Positions 18,246-25,810 of a stretch of DNA of 64,000 bases are shown piece by piece (the first letter of the stretch is position 1; the number at the start of each line of letters is the position of its first letter). The notes beneath the pieces were generated by a model. It searched no databases. It was not told the DNA's origin and worked only from the letters and a program-made list of their open reading frames with translations. The translations under genes and the position numbers were made by a program. Origin of the DNA: Chitinophaga nivalis (lineage in GTDB: Bacteria > Bacteroidota > Bacteroidia > Chitinophagales > Chitinophagaceae); NCBI RefSeq assembly GCF_025989125.1, contig NZ_JAPDNR010000001.1, forward strand, positions 4,948,087-5,012,086, written 5' to 3'.

Positions 18246-19604
18246 TTACACCGTAGCGGTTTGCGGCGCACTGCCGTTATCCGGATATCCTACCGGCCGG
18301 ACTGGTACGGCATATTGCCGGAGGGCAGGCACCGACACCATTGTTTTCTCCGGATACCGCAATGCGGTAAGGCTCCCGCCGAATACACATCCCGTGTCAA
18401 TGTCGATGGTCCGGTTCAGCCATTGTGGTACAGGCACCGGCGTATGGCCGTATACTACCATGGCGGTACCTGTATACGCCAAAGCCCAGTTGTACCTGAC
18501 CGGTAATCCGTATTCATCTGTTTCGCCGGTGGTTTCCCCGTACAAACAAAAATCCCGGACCGCTGCGGAAGCACGCCCCTGCATGTTTTCCTGCAGGCCT
18601 GCGTGGGCTACTACCAGTTTTCCATCGTCGAGTACATAGTGGCTGCAAAGCCGGTCCAGGAAAGTCTTTACTTCCTCCAGGAATTCCGGCGTTTCACCCG
18701 CCAGCTGTGCTACGGTGATTTCCAGGCCATAGCGCAGGTGTACATTTTTACCCTCCAGGTAACGTAACAATTTGGCATCGTGATTACCTGGCACGCACAA
18801 GGCATATCCATTTTCCACCAGGTGCATCACCAGCCGCAACACCTGCGGTGATTGAGGCCCCCGGTCTACCAGGTCGCCCAGGAACACCGGTTTTCTGAAT
18901 GTCGTATATCCGTTGGCGGTAGTAGCCACAGGTGCGCTGATAAAGCGACATTGCTCCCGGTCAATGACATATCCCAGCTGTTCCAGCAGGATACACAGTT
19001 CATCATAACAACCATGTATATCGCCGATGATATCAAAGGGGCCATGGTCGTCCTGCCGGTTGTTATGCAGCGGGTTCAGTGAAATGGTTTCCAGCTGGGC
19101 AACAGCGGCTTCGGAATGAAGTTCAAAGACGTGCCGGAACCCTTCCTTTCTCAGGTCCCGGATATGCCGGCGAAGTTGCAGGCATTGCTGGGTAATAACG
19201 GAGGCATCCAACTGCCGGTCGGCACGTTGTACATTTCGCTCCTGACACAGTTGTTCCGGCATATTCAGGACTACTGCTACCGGCAGCAGGTGGTGTTCGC
19301 GGGCCAGCCGGATCCAGTCGCTGCGATACGCAGGTTGTACATTGGTGGCATCGATGACTGTCAGCAGCCCTTTCTCCAGTCTTTTGGCCGCAATATAACG
19401 GGCCAGTTCAAAAGCGGCGGCCGACACGGTCTGATCATTTTCATTGTCACTGAGCATCGCCCGGCAGGCATCAGAGGAGATGATGGCCGTGGGCTTAAAA
19501 AACCGGCGGGCAAAAGTGGATTTACCGGCCCCGGAAGGACCGATTAACACCACCAGTGACCGCTCCGGTATAGCAATATGTGACAGGCTATTTCTTCTGG
19601 CCAT
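18246..19604 (-). CDS. Pnkp-like polynucleotide 5'-kinase / metallophosphatase, ligase domain absent
   Basis: A 452-residue two-domain protein. The N-terminal kinase has a P-loop GPSGAGKST at residues 22-30 and DATNV at 85-89. The central metallophosphatase has GDIHG (194-198), GDLVDRG (243-249), GNHD (273-276), His334 in VAHAG and YGHTP (385-389). This is the order of bacterial Pnkp, an RNA end-healing enzyme that phosphorylates 5'-OH ends and removes 2',3'-cyclic phosphates, but the C-terminal ligase domain of full-length Pnkp (about 870 aa) is missing. The start overlaps the upstream nucleotidyltransferase by 17 bp, making it the last gene of a three-gene operon. Domain calls are firm; RNA repair is inferred. 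Confidence 0.85.
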   Translation of the reverse strand: MARRNSLSHIAIPERSLVVLIGPSGAGKSTFARRFFKPTAIISSDACRAMLSDNENDQTVSAAAFELARYIAAKRLEKGLLTVIDATNVQPAYRSDWIRLAREHHLLPVAVVLNMPEQLCQERNVQRADRQLDASVITQQCLQLRRHIRDLRKEGFRHVFELHSEAAVAQLETISLNPLHNNRQDDHGPFDIIGDIHGCYDELCILLEQLGYVIDREQCRFISAPVATTANGYTTFRKPVFLGDLVDRGPQSPQVLRLVMHLVENGYALCVPGNHDAKLLRYLEGKNVHLRYGLEITVAQLAGETPEFLEEVKTFLDRLCSHYVLDDGKLVVAHAGLQENMQGRASAAVRDFCLYGETTGETDEYGLPVRYNWALAYTGTAMVVYGHTPVPVPQWLNRTIDIDTGCVFGGSLTALRYPEKTMVSVPALRQYAVPVRPVGYPDNGSAPQTATV

Positions 19605-20664
19605 AAAATTTCTCTCTTATACTTACCAACAATTTCCCGGCCAGCTGCGGATCAGGATGTTCCGGCAGGTCTGCTACGGCATACAGCTGTTCCATCTGCT
19701 CAATTTTTGCAGCAGCCATTTCCAATAATTCATCGTAGGTAAAAGCACCCTGACGGATACGCAGCAGGAAGTCCCGGTCGTGGCGGTATACCCGTACTTC
19801 CCGGTACTTTGCAATTTCTTCGGCCATCGTCAGCAACCGGAAGGTATGCATCATGTGTTTGGTGTCGTAGCCGGCGCCCAGCGCCTGATTATGCCGGTAA
19901 CGTTCGTCGTTGCGTAAGGCTACCCACTCCCACCATGCCGCAAAATCCTTACAATAAACCGTATAGGCATCTTTATTAAAATACAATACGGTCAACGGTT
20001 CCACACCTGCAGGAATGGTACTTAACTGTACATCATTGGCGGCATCACCGGAACAAATGCCCTTAAAGGGCACCTCTCCTGCAAACTGCTGCGGATGATA
20101 CAAGGCATAGGCATCCCGGAAATGGTCTATTTTACTGAGTCCGCAGTCGGCCGCTGCCAGCTTGTTTTCGTGTAGCCATTCCAGTAATGGCATACTACGG
20201 CTGCCAGCTACCACGTAACAGAACTCCGGTACCGTTTTGCGGGTTTCCGGAAAGGTCTGGTTCATTTTTTTATGCAGGCCACGGGACTTTTTGATCTGTG
20301 TTTTGGCATAGCCGGCAAACGTATCCAGACATAACCTCGAGAGGAAATCTTCCGGCCGGATCAGGTCCATCAGCGGATGCCGGTATAATTGGTTACCCTC
20401 GGTGGTACTCAGCAGTTCCAGGATATTGGGATTGTTTTTCTCCAGCAATTCCAGGAAACGTTTGATTTCAAAATACACTTCATCGTTGGTCGCGTTAGCT
20501 ACCTGATCGGTGTAGGTCATGCCATACAGCTCAGGTTGCGGTAATATATAGATGCCCTTGAGATCTGTATCGGACGTTGGCAGGTGCAGGTTATAGGCCC
20601 GGCTGCCGCTGATACATTCCAGGAGCAGGTATTCCCGCTGTTGCTGTAAACGCTCAATTGTCAT
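19588..20664 (-). CDS. PF10127-type nucleotidyltransferase (pol beta fold), long form
   Basis: A 358-residue protein. The pol-beta nucleotidyltransferase site is ISGSRAYNLHLPTSDTDLKG: Gly20-Ser21 and the metal-binding pair Asp32/Asp34. The following YILPQPELYGM and the long helical C-terminus fit the family Pfam names RNA repair pathway DNA polymerase beta. Members transfer nucleotides to an unknown acceptor. It overlaps the other nucleotidyltransferase by 11 bp upstream and the kinase-phosphatase by 17 bp downstream, so the three are probably translated together. The acceptor (for instance a cleaved tRNA end) is unknown. Confidence 0.85.
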   Translation of the reverse strand: MTIERLQQQREYLLLECISGSRAYNLHLPTSDTDLKGIYILPQPELYGMTYTDQVANATNDEVYFEIKRFLELLEKNNPNILELLSTTEGNQLYRHPLMDLIRPEDFLSRLCLDTFAGYAKTQIKKSRGLHKKMNQTFPETRKTVPEFCYVVAGSRSMPLLEWLHENKLAAADCGLSKIDHFRDAYALYHPQQFAGEVPFKGICSGDAANDVQLSTIPAGVEPLTVLYFNKDAYTVYCKDFAAWWEWVALRNDERYRHNQALGAGYDTKHMMHTFRLLTMAEEIAKYREVRVYRHDRDFLLRIRQGAFTYDELLEMAAAKIEQMEQLYAVADLPEHPDPQLAGKLLVSIREKFYGQKK

Positions 20665-21415
20665 TGCTGATGTATTTTCTGAAAATGCTGTTCAGTTCCA
20701 CGGTATCATTTCTAAGCACAGGCAGCTCTGCAGACGCTATTTTACATTCATCCAGCGTGTAGGCGATCCAGTTATGCAATGCCGCTATGGGCGCGATGTA
20801 GGTACTTTCGTCAGCGTCCGCCTTTAAACGGAGCAGCGCTTCCACTTCCTGTTGCAACGCGTCGTCGGTAATCAGGGTACGTAACCGGCTGAACTCCATC
20901 GGCGGCACACCTTTACCAGCCAGAATCCACTGACAGGCCAGCATGGGCCGTAACACATAGAAATATTTTTTCAGTTTTACTTCCGGTCCCTGCAGCTGGC
21001 TGCTGAAGGTATTCCAGGCCATCGACAGGTAGTGATGACAGGCAGCCCGGGGAGAATAGTACTTTTCCCGCAGTGTATTGAGTAGCTGTCTGAAATCGCT
21101 GGTTTCCTGGTACACGATGGGTGACTGCAGCCACTCGTATAACGGCGCATTGGATTTCAGGAATAGCTGCAGCCCTTTCTTGAGGTCCCAGCCGCTGACG
21201 TCCAGTACTTCATTCACCGGCAGTTCAATCACATCCCGTAAGTCCGTAATACTCAGGTAGTCGTTGATATGGCGCGTATAAATAAAACGAACGTCATAGT
21301 CACTGTCTGGCGAAGCAAAGCCCCAGGCACGGCTCCCCGATTCGCAGGCATACAGTATTTTCACCTGGTGTTCGGCTTCTATGGCTTTTATCTTTTCTAA
21401 GATGATGTCTTCCAT
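20654..21415 (-). CDS. PF10127/YcgL-type nucleotidyltransferase (pol beta fold), short form
   Basis: A 253-residue protein counted from the ATG at 21415 (MEDIILEKIKAIE); an upstream frame to 21583 adds 56 residues of non-family sequence. The active site is CESGSRAWGFASPDSDYDVRF, with Gly27-Ser28 and Asp39/Asp41. This matches the B. subtilis YcgL-like branch of the same RNA-repair nucleotidyltransferase family as its neighbour, though the two share little sequence beyond the active site. It is the first gene of the operon. Having two different nucleotidyltransferases with a kinase-phosphatase suggests distinct steps at damaged RNA ends. Confidence 0.85.
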   Translation of the reverse strand: MEDIILEKIKAIEAEHQVKILYACESGSRAWGFASPDSDYDVRFIYTRHINDYLSITDLRDVIELPVNEVLDVSGWDLKKGLQLFLKSNAPLYEWLQSPIVYQETSDFRQLLNTLREKYYSPRAACHHYLSMAWNTFSSQLQGPEVKLKKYFYVLRPMLACQWILAGKGVPPMEFSRLRTLITDDALQQEVEALLRLKADADESTYIAPIAALHNWIAYTLDECKIASAELPVLRNDTVELNSIFRKYISNDN

Positions 21416-21728
21416 AATGATTCTTGTTTTTAATGGTTCCCGGCAGAATCTTCCTGTCCGGCATGCTGGCTGTGGTAACAGCCGGTGGTATATGCTCCAT
21501 ACGGTACCGGTCCCTTCTCCCGGATGGCCGCTCTTTTTACCGGTTGTCTGATGCGATGAATCGCCGCAGGAGAATGACTGCAAGATTCGCAGCCGGGCAA
21601 CGTGTAGTCGTAGTAGTTAATAACACTTTCCAAAATTACGAATTACAGGCTAAGAATACTACCTCCGTTGGCAGTTTTATCGGATAAAGTGCATACCCTC
21701 TGCGCGTTGATTAATTCTTCCCGTCGTA
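21416..21728. other. intergenic region upstream of the nucleotidyltransferase operon
   Basis: No convincing gene. It holds short hairpins, the best being GGCTGT-GGTA-ACAGCC at 21468-21483, within 70 bp of the operon start. The region is GC-richer than other spacers in the window, so a small structured RNA or operon leader is possible but unproven. Confidence 0.35.
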
Positions 21729-21760
21729 TTTGCTATTCTATGTTTACTCTATTATATTTG
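21729..21760 (+). promoter_or_regulatory. promoter of metY
   Basis: TTTG at 21729-21732, a 20-bp spacer and TATATTTG at 21753-21760 match the Bacteroidota promoter consensus exactly. The start codon is 25 bp downstream. The -7 element is inside the shared 19-bp motif at 21749-21767. Confidence 0.75.
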
Positions 21761-21767
21761 TAGACTA
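21749..21767 (+). promoter_or_regulatory. 19-bp motif copy 1 (candidate sulfur-regulon operator)
   Basis: CTATTATATTTGTAGACTA overlaps the -7 element of metY. It aligns base for base with copies at 55119-55137 (upstream of susC-like) and 63557-63575 (upstream of the serine acetyltransferase gene). A regulator bound here would block the promoter. Confidence 0.5.
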
Positions 21768-21785
21768 ATAAAAACAGATATCGTT

Positions 21786-23090
21786 ATGTCAAACAAGCCC
21801 CTCCACTTCGACACCCTGCAGGTACATGCCGGTTATCAACCAGACGAAACCACCCGATCTGCTGCTGTGCCTATTTATCAGACTACTTCCTACACTTTTG
21901 ACAGTGCGGAGCATGCGGCCGACCTCTTCCAGCTGAAGCAATTCGGCAACATCTACACCCGTATCATGAATCCCACCACGGATGTATTTGAGAAAAGAGT
22001 GGCTGCACTGGAAGGTGGCGTGGCAGCACTGGCGGTAGCTTCCGGCCAGGCTGCGCAGTTTATTGCCCTGCACAACATCCTGCTGCCGGGCGATAACTTC
22101 GTGACCTCCTCCTACCTCTATGGCGGTACCTACAACCAGTTTAAGGTCAGCTTTAAAAGGATTGGCGTGGAAGCCCGCTTTGCCGACCTGGACAAACCGG
22201 AAACCTTTGAAGCCCTGATCGATGAAAACACCAAGGCCTTGTATGTGGAAACCATTGGTAATCCCGGGTTTTCCATTCCGGATTTCGAGAAAATAAGTGC
22301 CATAGCCCGGAGGCACGACCTGCCGCTGGTGGTAGACAATACTTTCGGGGCGGCCGGTTATCTCAGCCGCCCGCTGGAACTGGGCGCCAATGTGGTCGTA
22401 CAGGCAGCCACCAAGTGGATCGGCGGCCACGGTAACAGTATCGGTGGTATCATTGTGGATGGGGGCAACTACAACTGGGGCAACGGCAAGTTCAAACAGT
22501 TCAGTGAAGCGGATGAAGCCTACCACGGCCTGAAGTTCTGGGAAGTCTTCGGCGCCGACAGTCCTTTTGGCAACATCGCCTATATAATACGTGCCCGGGT
22601 GACGGGTCTTCGCTCCTGGGGTCCCGCACTGGCGCCGCAAAACTCTTTCCTCTTCCTCCAGGGACTGGAAACACTTTCCCTGCGGGTACAACGTACTGTA
22701 GACAATGCCCTCGCACTGGCCGAATGGCTGGAGCAGCAACCGCAGGTACTGTCTGTCAATTATCCCGGATTACCCGGCAATCCATACCATGCCCTGGCTA
22801 AAAAATACCTCCGCAACGGTTTCGGCGGCGTACTCAGCTTCAAAATTAAAGGGGGCAAAGAGGCAGCCGATAAATTCGTACAGGCATTACAGTTAATTTA
22901 TCACCTGGCCAATGTAGGAGATGCCAAAACCCTGATCATCCATCCGGCTACAACTACGCACCAGCAATTAAGTGAGGAAGAGCAAAAAGCCGCCGGCGTA
23001 GAGCCAGGACTGCTGCGTATTTCACTGGGTATAGAACATATTGATGATATCAAGGGAGATATTGCACAGGCATTTGAACAGATTGATTAA
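21786..23090 (+). CDS. metY: O-acetylhomoserine aminocarboxypropyltransferase / sulfhydrylase
   Basis: A 434-residue PLP enzyme of the Cys/Met metabolism family. The N-terminal FDTLQVHAGYQPD and SAAVPIYQTTSYTFDS are typical of MetY, and the PLP Lys lies in QAATKWIGGHGNSIGG. It makes homocysteine from O-acetylhomoserine and sulfide. Length (about 430) separates it from the shorter cystathionine synthases and lyases. It has a consensus promoter 26 bp upstream with an overlapping 19-bp motif also found near the serine acetyltransferase gene, hinting at shared control. Confidence 0.93.
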   Translation: MSNKPLHFDTLQVHAGYQPDETTRSAAVPIYQTTSYTFDSAEHAADLFQLKQFGNIYTRIMNPTTDVFEKRVAALEGGVAALAVASGQAAQFIALHNILLPGDNFVTSSYLYGGTYNQFKVSFKRIGVEARFADLDKPETFEALIDENTKALYVETIGNPGFSIPDFEKISAIARRHDLPLVVDNTFGAAGYLSRPLELGANVVVQAATKWIGGHGNSIGGIIVDGGNYNWGNGKFKQFSEADEAYHGLKFWEVFGADSPFGNIAYIIRARVTGLRSWGPALAPQNSFLFLQGLETLSLRVQRTVDNALALAEWLEQQPQVLSVNYPGLPGNPYHALAKKYLRNGFGGVLSFKIKGGKEAADKFVQALQLIYHLANVGDAKTLIIHPATTTHQQLSEEEQKAAGVEPGLLRISLGIEHIDDIKGDIAQAFEQID

Positions 23091-23105
23091 TCACTTTCGT
23101 ATAGC

Positions 23106-23151
23106 CATTACGGTATGAGGGGCAGGAAGTCTGGCTCCTTATACCGTAATG
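23106..23151. terminator. convergent terminator hairpin
   Basis: CATTACGGTATGAGG pairs with CCTTATACCGTAATG (one G-U pair), between the stops of metY (23090) and the AsmA-like gene (23154). No strong T-tract is seen, so efficiency is uncertain. Confidence 0.6.
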
Positions 23152-23153
23152 CA

Positions 23154-25592
23154 TTATTCTTCCTGTCCTTCCTTACTGCCTTTACCCAGCTTAATTTTCA
23201 CCTTCCCGTCTTTGCCCTCGGCCGCATGCAGGCGTATGACAATACCCTTTTTGCTGCGCCGGCGTTTTTCTTCCGGATCTGTAATGGCCGAATCCCTTGC
23301 CGGGTTCCGCAACGGAATCGCCAGGTTGATATTGGTACCCCCATCTATGCCATACACGCCATCTACATCTATATTCACGGCGCTCGATGCAATACGCATC
23401 GCCGGAATCAGAATTTTATTGCCTTCTACCCGGAAAGTATTGCTGAGGTTTTCAAACGTGATACTGTCCAGCCGCCGCCGCCGGAATACAAAATTCCCGA
23501 TATCTTCCAGCGGGCCGAAATTCACCAGCGCACCCTGTTTCAGGTTAAAGTTGATCGTACCGAACAACGATCGTTTCGCCAAGGTGCCATCATCCAGGAT
23601 ATTACCGCGGATATTGGCTTTCGCGGCAATGATGCCCCGCAGATTCGTGGATTGCAGGGCTTGCATACCGAAATTATCAAAGGCATAAAACAGCTGCCCG
23701 ATATGTACATTATTGATATTGGTGTTAATCTGGAAGGTATTGTTTTTTCCCTGTTGCTGCACCTTACCGGTTAGTGTAATATTGCCGCCGGCATGCTGCA
23801 AGGCAATCTGTTTCAGCAGTATATCCGTTTGCGTGAGTGCCAGGGAAGCCTTCACCTGCTGTGCGGTGAAATGATTAAAGACTACCTTATCCAGCTTCAC
23901 CTCCATCCGGGCATTGCTCGCCTCCAGCACGGCATCCAGTTGTTTGGATACCCGGCTCATTTTAGCCTGCTGTGCAGTAGCCGGCCGCTTTCCTTTTTTA
24001 CGGAGTCCCAGGAAACTCTTGAATTCATTCAGGTCTACCAGCGGACTACGGATATTCCAATCCAGGTCAATCTTTTCGGGCGCCGTAAAATATAAGTTCA
24101 GCAGGTTGGCAATCTTACCATCCATCAGCAAGGTACTTTTACCCGATTGAATCCGGATGTTTTGCAGCAGCAGGTCTTTTCCGGTAAAGCGCAGGGTGGC
24201 GCTACAGTCCTGGAAAGAGAGGTTACGCGGCAGGTAGGTAAAGGCGCCTTTCTGTATATGTACCAGGCCTTCCAGGGAAGAAGGCGTATTGTCGTCTTTC
24301 AGGAGCGGGCCGGTGTAATACAAATCCGCATCCGCGCTGCCTCCTTTAAAGGTAAGCGGTATATCTCCTCCCGGGTCATTCAGGTCGGCGAGCATAAACT
24401 GCGATTGGAAATGCCCGTGCAGCAAGGGTTGCTTAAGGTTGACCACCCGGATGGTATCTGCTTTCAGCGTGACGCCGGCGACATCCGCCCGCAGACCAAA
24501 AATATTCACGGCTGAATTCTCGTCATTATGTCCCCTGTCGGGGATCACCTCATTATTAAAGCGACCGGTAAAATCGCAATGGGTCCATTCGCCCATGGTG
24601 GTTTGCAGTACGTTGTCATTTGTTTTCCAGGTAACCACCACCCGTGGCGTATCCCGGTATTTCAAATGCCCCTGTAAATCCGCTTCCGCATCCAATGGCT
24701 TAGATAAGGTAATGTTATTTAATTTGGCTGTGATATTAGGCGACAGCCAGGAAGCCGCTTCTTTCAACAGTACCTGCTGCGCGGTGATCTTCAGGTGGAA
24801 GGCCGGTGGCTTACGGTCGAATGAAAATTGTCCGCCGATTAACACAGGCCGGTCGTTGATCCGGATCTCCTGTTGGGGAACCGTCATCACTTTGGTACGT
24901 TTATCAAAAGACAGTGACAGATTCAGTTGCAGGGTTTTATCTTTCAGATAACTGCCTTTCGTTGTATTAAAAGCAAAGTCCTTCGCCAGCATATCTGATA
25001 ACATGGTAAAATGCAGGGCAGTATCGGTTGCCTGCATATGGCCGGCCAGGTGGTTAATATCCAGGTGAAACAGCTTTTGTTTCTGGTGGTTCTCAATAAA
25101 AAAATGAATCTTCTCCAGCGACAGGTGCTGAATATTGGCGTCTTTGGAAGTACCCCCGGATTTTCCGGAGGACTTACCCTGGAATACATAGGTATTGGAA
25201 TACCCTGTACTATCCGTAAACAGATAGATGGTACCGTCGTTCAGGGAGATATCACTCACTTCTACGTGCTTCCGCAACAGGGATAACGTATTCACCCGTA
25301 CGAAAATATAGTTGACATCCACCAGCGCATGATGGTGTTGCTGCCAGCCGCTATCCTGCAGCACTACTTTCTGCAAACCAAGCGACACATGCGGGAAACT
25401 CCGCCACAGGGAAGCATCCATGTCTGCAATCGTCAGGGTACCATTGATTTCTCCGTTGAGCTGACTGGTGATTTGTTTCAGGAACGTGGCTTTATTGGCA
25501 TGTATGTACCAGGTTAGTCCCAGCACCAATAACAATACCAGCCCGATTATGATCCCTCCGCCAATTAAGATAATCCTGAGCCATTTGCGCAT
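23154..25592 (-). CDS. AsmA-family protein
   Basis: An 812-residue protein with one N-terminal membrane segment (residues about 6-29) and a long periplasmic part. LNGEINGTLTIADMDASLWRSFPHVSLGL is the conserved AsmA N-terminal block, and the C-terminal half (GALVNFGPLEDIGNFVFRR) is the AsmA C-terminal region. Proteins of this kind form beta-rich bridges and are linked to phospholipid transport to and stability of the outer membrane. A Lys/Arg-rich tail follows (EEKRRRSKKG). It is monocistronic, and the exact lipid role is not readable. Confidence 0.85.
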   Translation of the reverse strand: MRKWLRIILIGGGIIIGLVLLLVLGLTWYIHANKATFLKQITSQLNGEINGTLTIADMDASLWRSFPHVSLGLQKVVLQDSGWQQHHHALVDVNYIFVRVNTLSLLRKHVEVSDISLNDGTIYLFTDSTGYSNTYVFQGKSSGKSGGTSKDANIQHLSLEKIHFFIENHQKQKLFHLDINHLAGHMQATDTALHFTMLSDMLAKDFAFNTTKGSYLKDKTLQLNLSLSFDKRTKVMTVPQQEIRINDRPVLIGGQFSFDRKPPAFHLKITAQQVLLKEAASWLSPNITAKLNNITLSKPLDAEADLQGHLKYRDTPRVVVTWKTNDNVLQTTMGEWTHCDFTGRFNNEVIPDRGHNDENSAVNIFGLRADVAGVTLKADTIRVVNLKQPLLHGHFQSQFMLADLNDPGGDIPLTFKGGSADADLYYTGPLLKDDNTPSSLEGLVHIQKGAFTYLPRNLSFQDCSATLRFTGKDLLLQNIRIQSGKSTLLMDGKIANLLNLYFTAPEKIDLDWNIRSPLVDLNEFKSFLGLRKKGKRPATAQQAKMSRVSKQLDAVLEASNARMEVKLDKVVFNHFTAQQVKASLALTQTDILLKQIALQHAGGNITLTGKVQQQGKNNTFQINTNINNVHIGQLFYAFDNFGMQALQSTNLRGIIAAKANIRGNILDDGTLAKRSLFGTINFNLKQGALVNFGPLEDIGNFVFRRRRLDSITFENLSNTFRVEGNKILIPAMRIASSAVNIDVDGVYGIDGGTNINLAIPLRNPARDSAITDPEEKRRRSKKGIVIRLHAAEGKDGKVKIKLGKGSKEGQEE

Positions 25593-25810
25593 GCAACCAA
25601 GTTTAAATGAAAAGTTAAGCAGGACAGCCTGTCATACAGTTACAGGTAGATAATTTTACCCGTATATCTGCCGACAATACCATTCATCAATAAAATTTAC
25701 GAATTTCAATGCAGCAATGATGCACAGATAAAAGATATATGGACTATAAACCCGTTATCCGGTACATCCTGCATCACCCCATTTATGTTTCTCCCAAACA
25801 CAATAACATC

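Noticed and set aside
21430..21633. 67-residue minus-strand ORF with two Cys before the RNA repair operon
   Set aside because: No family resemblance and no start-site support; it may be part of a leader or spacer.
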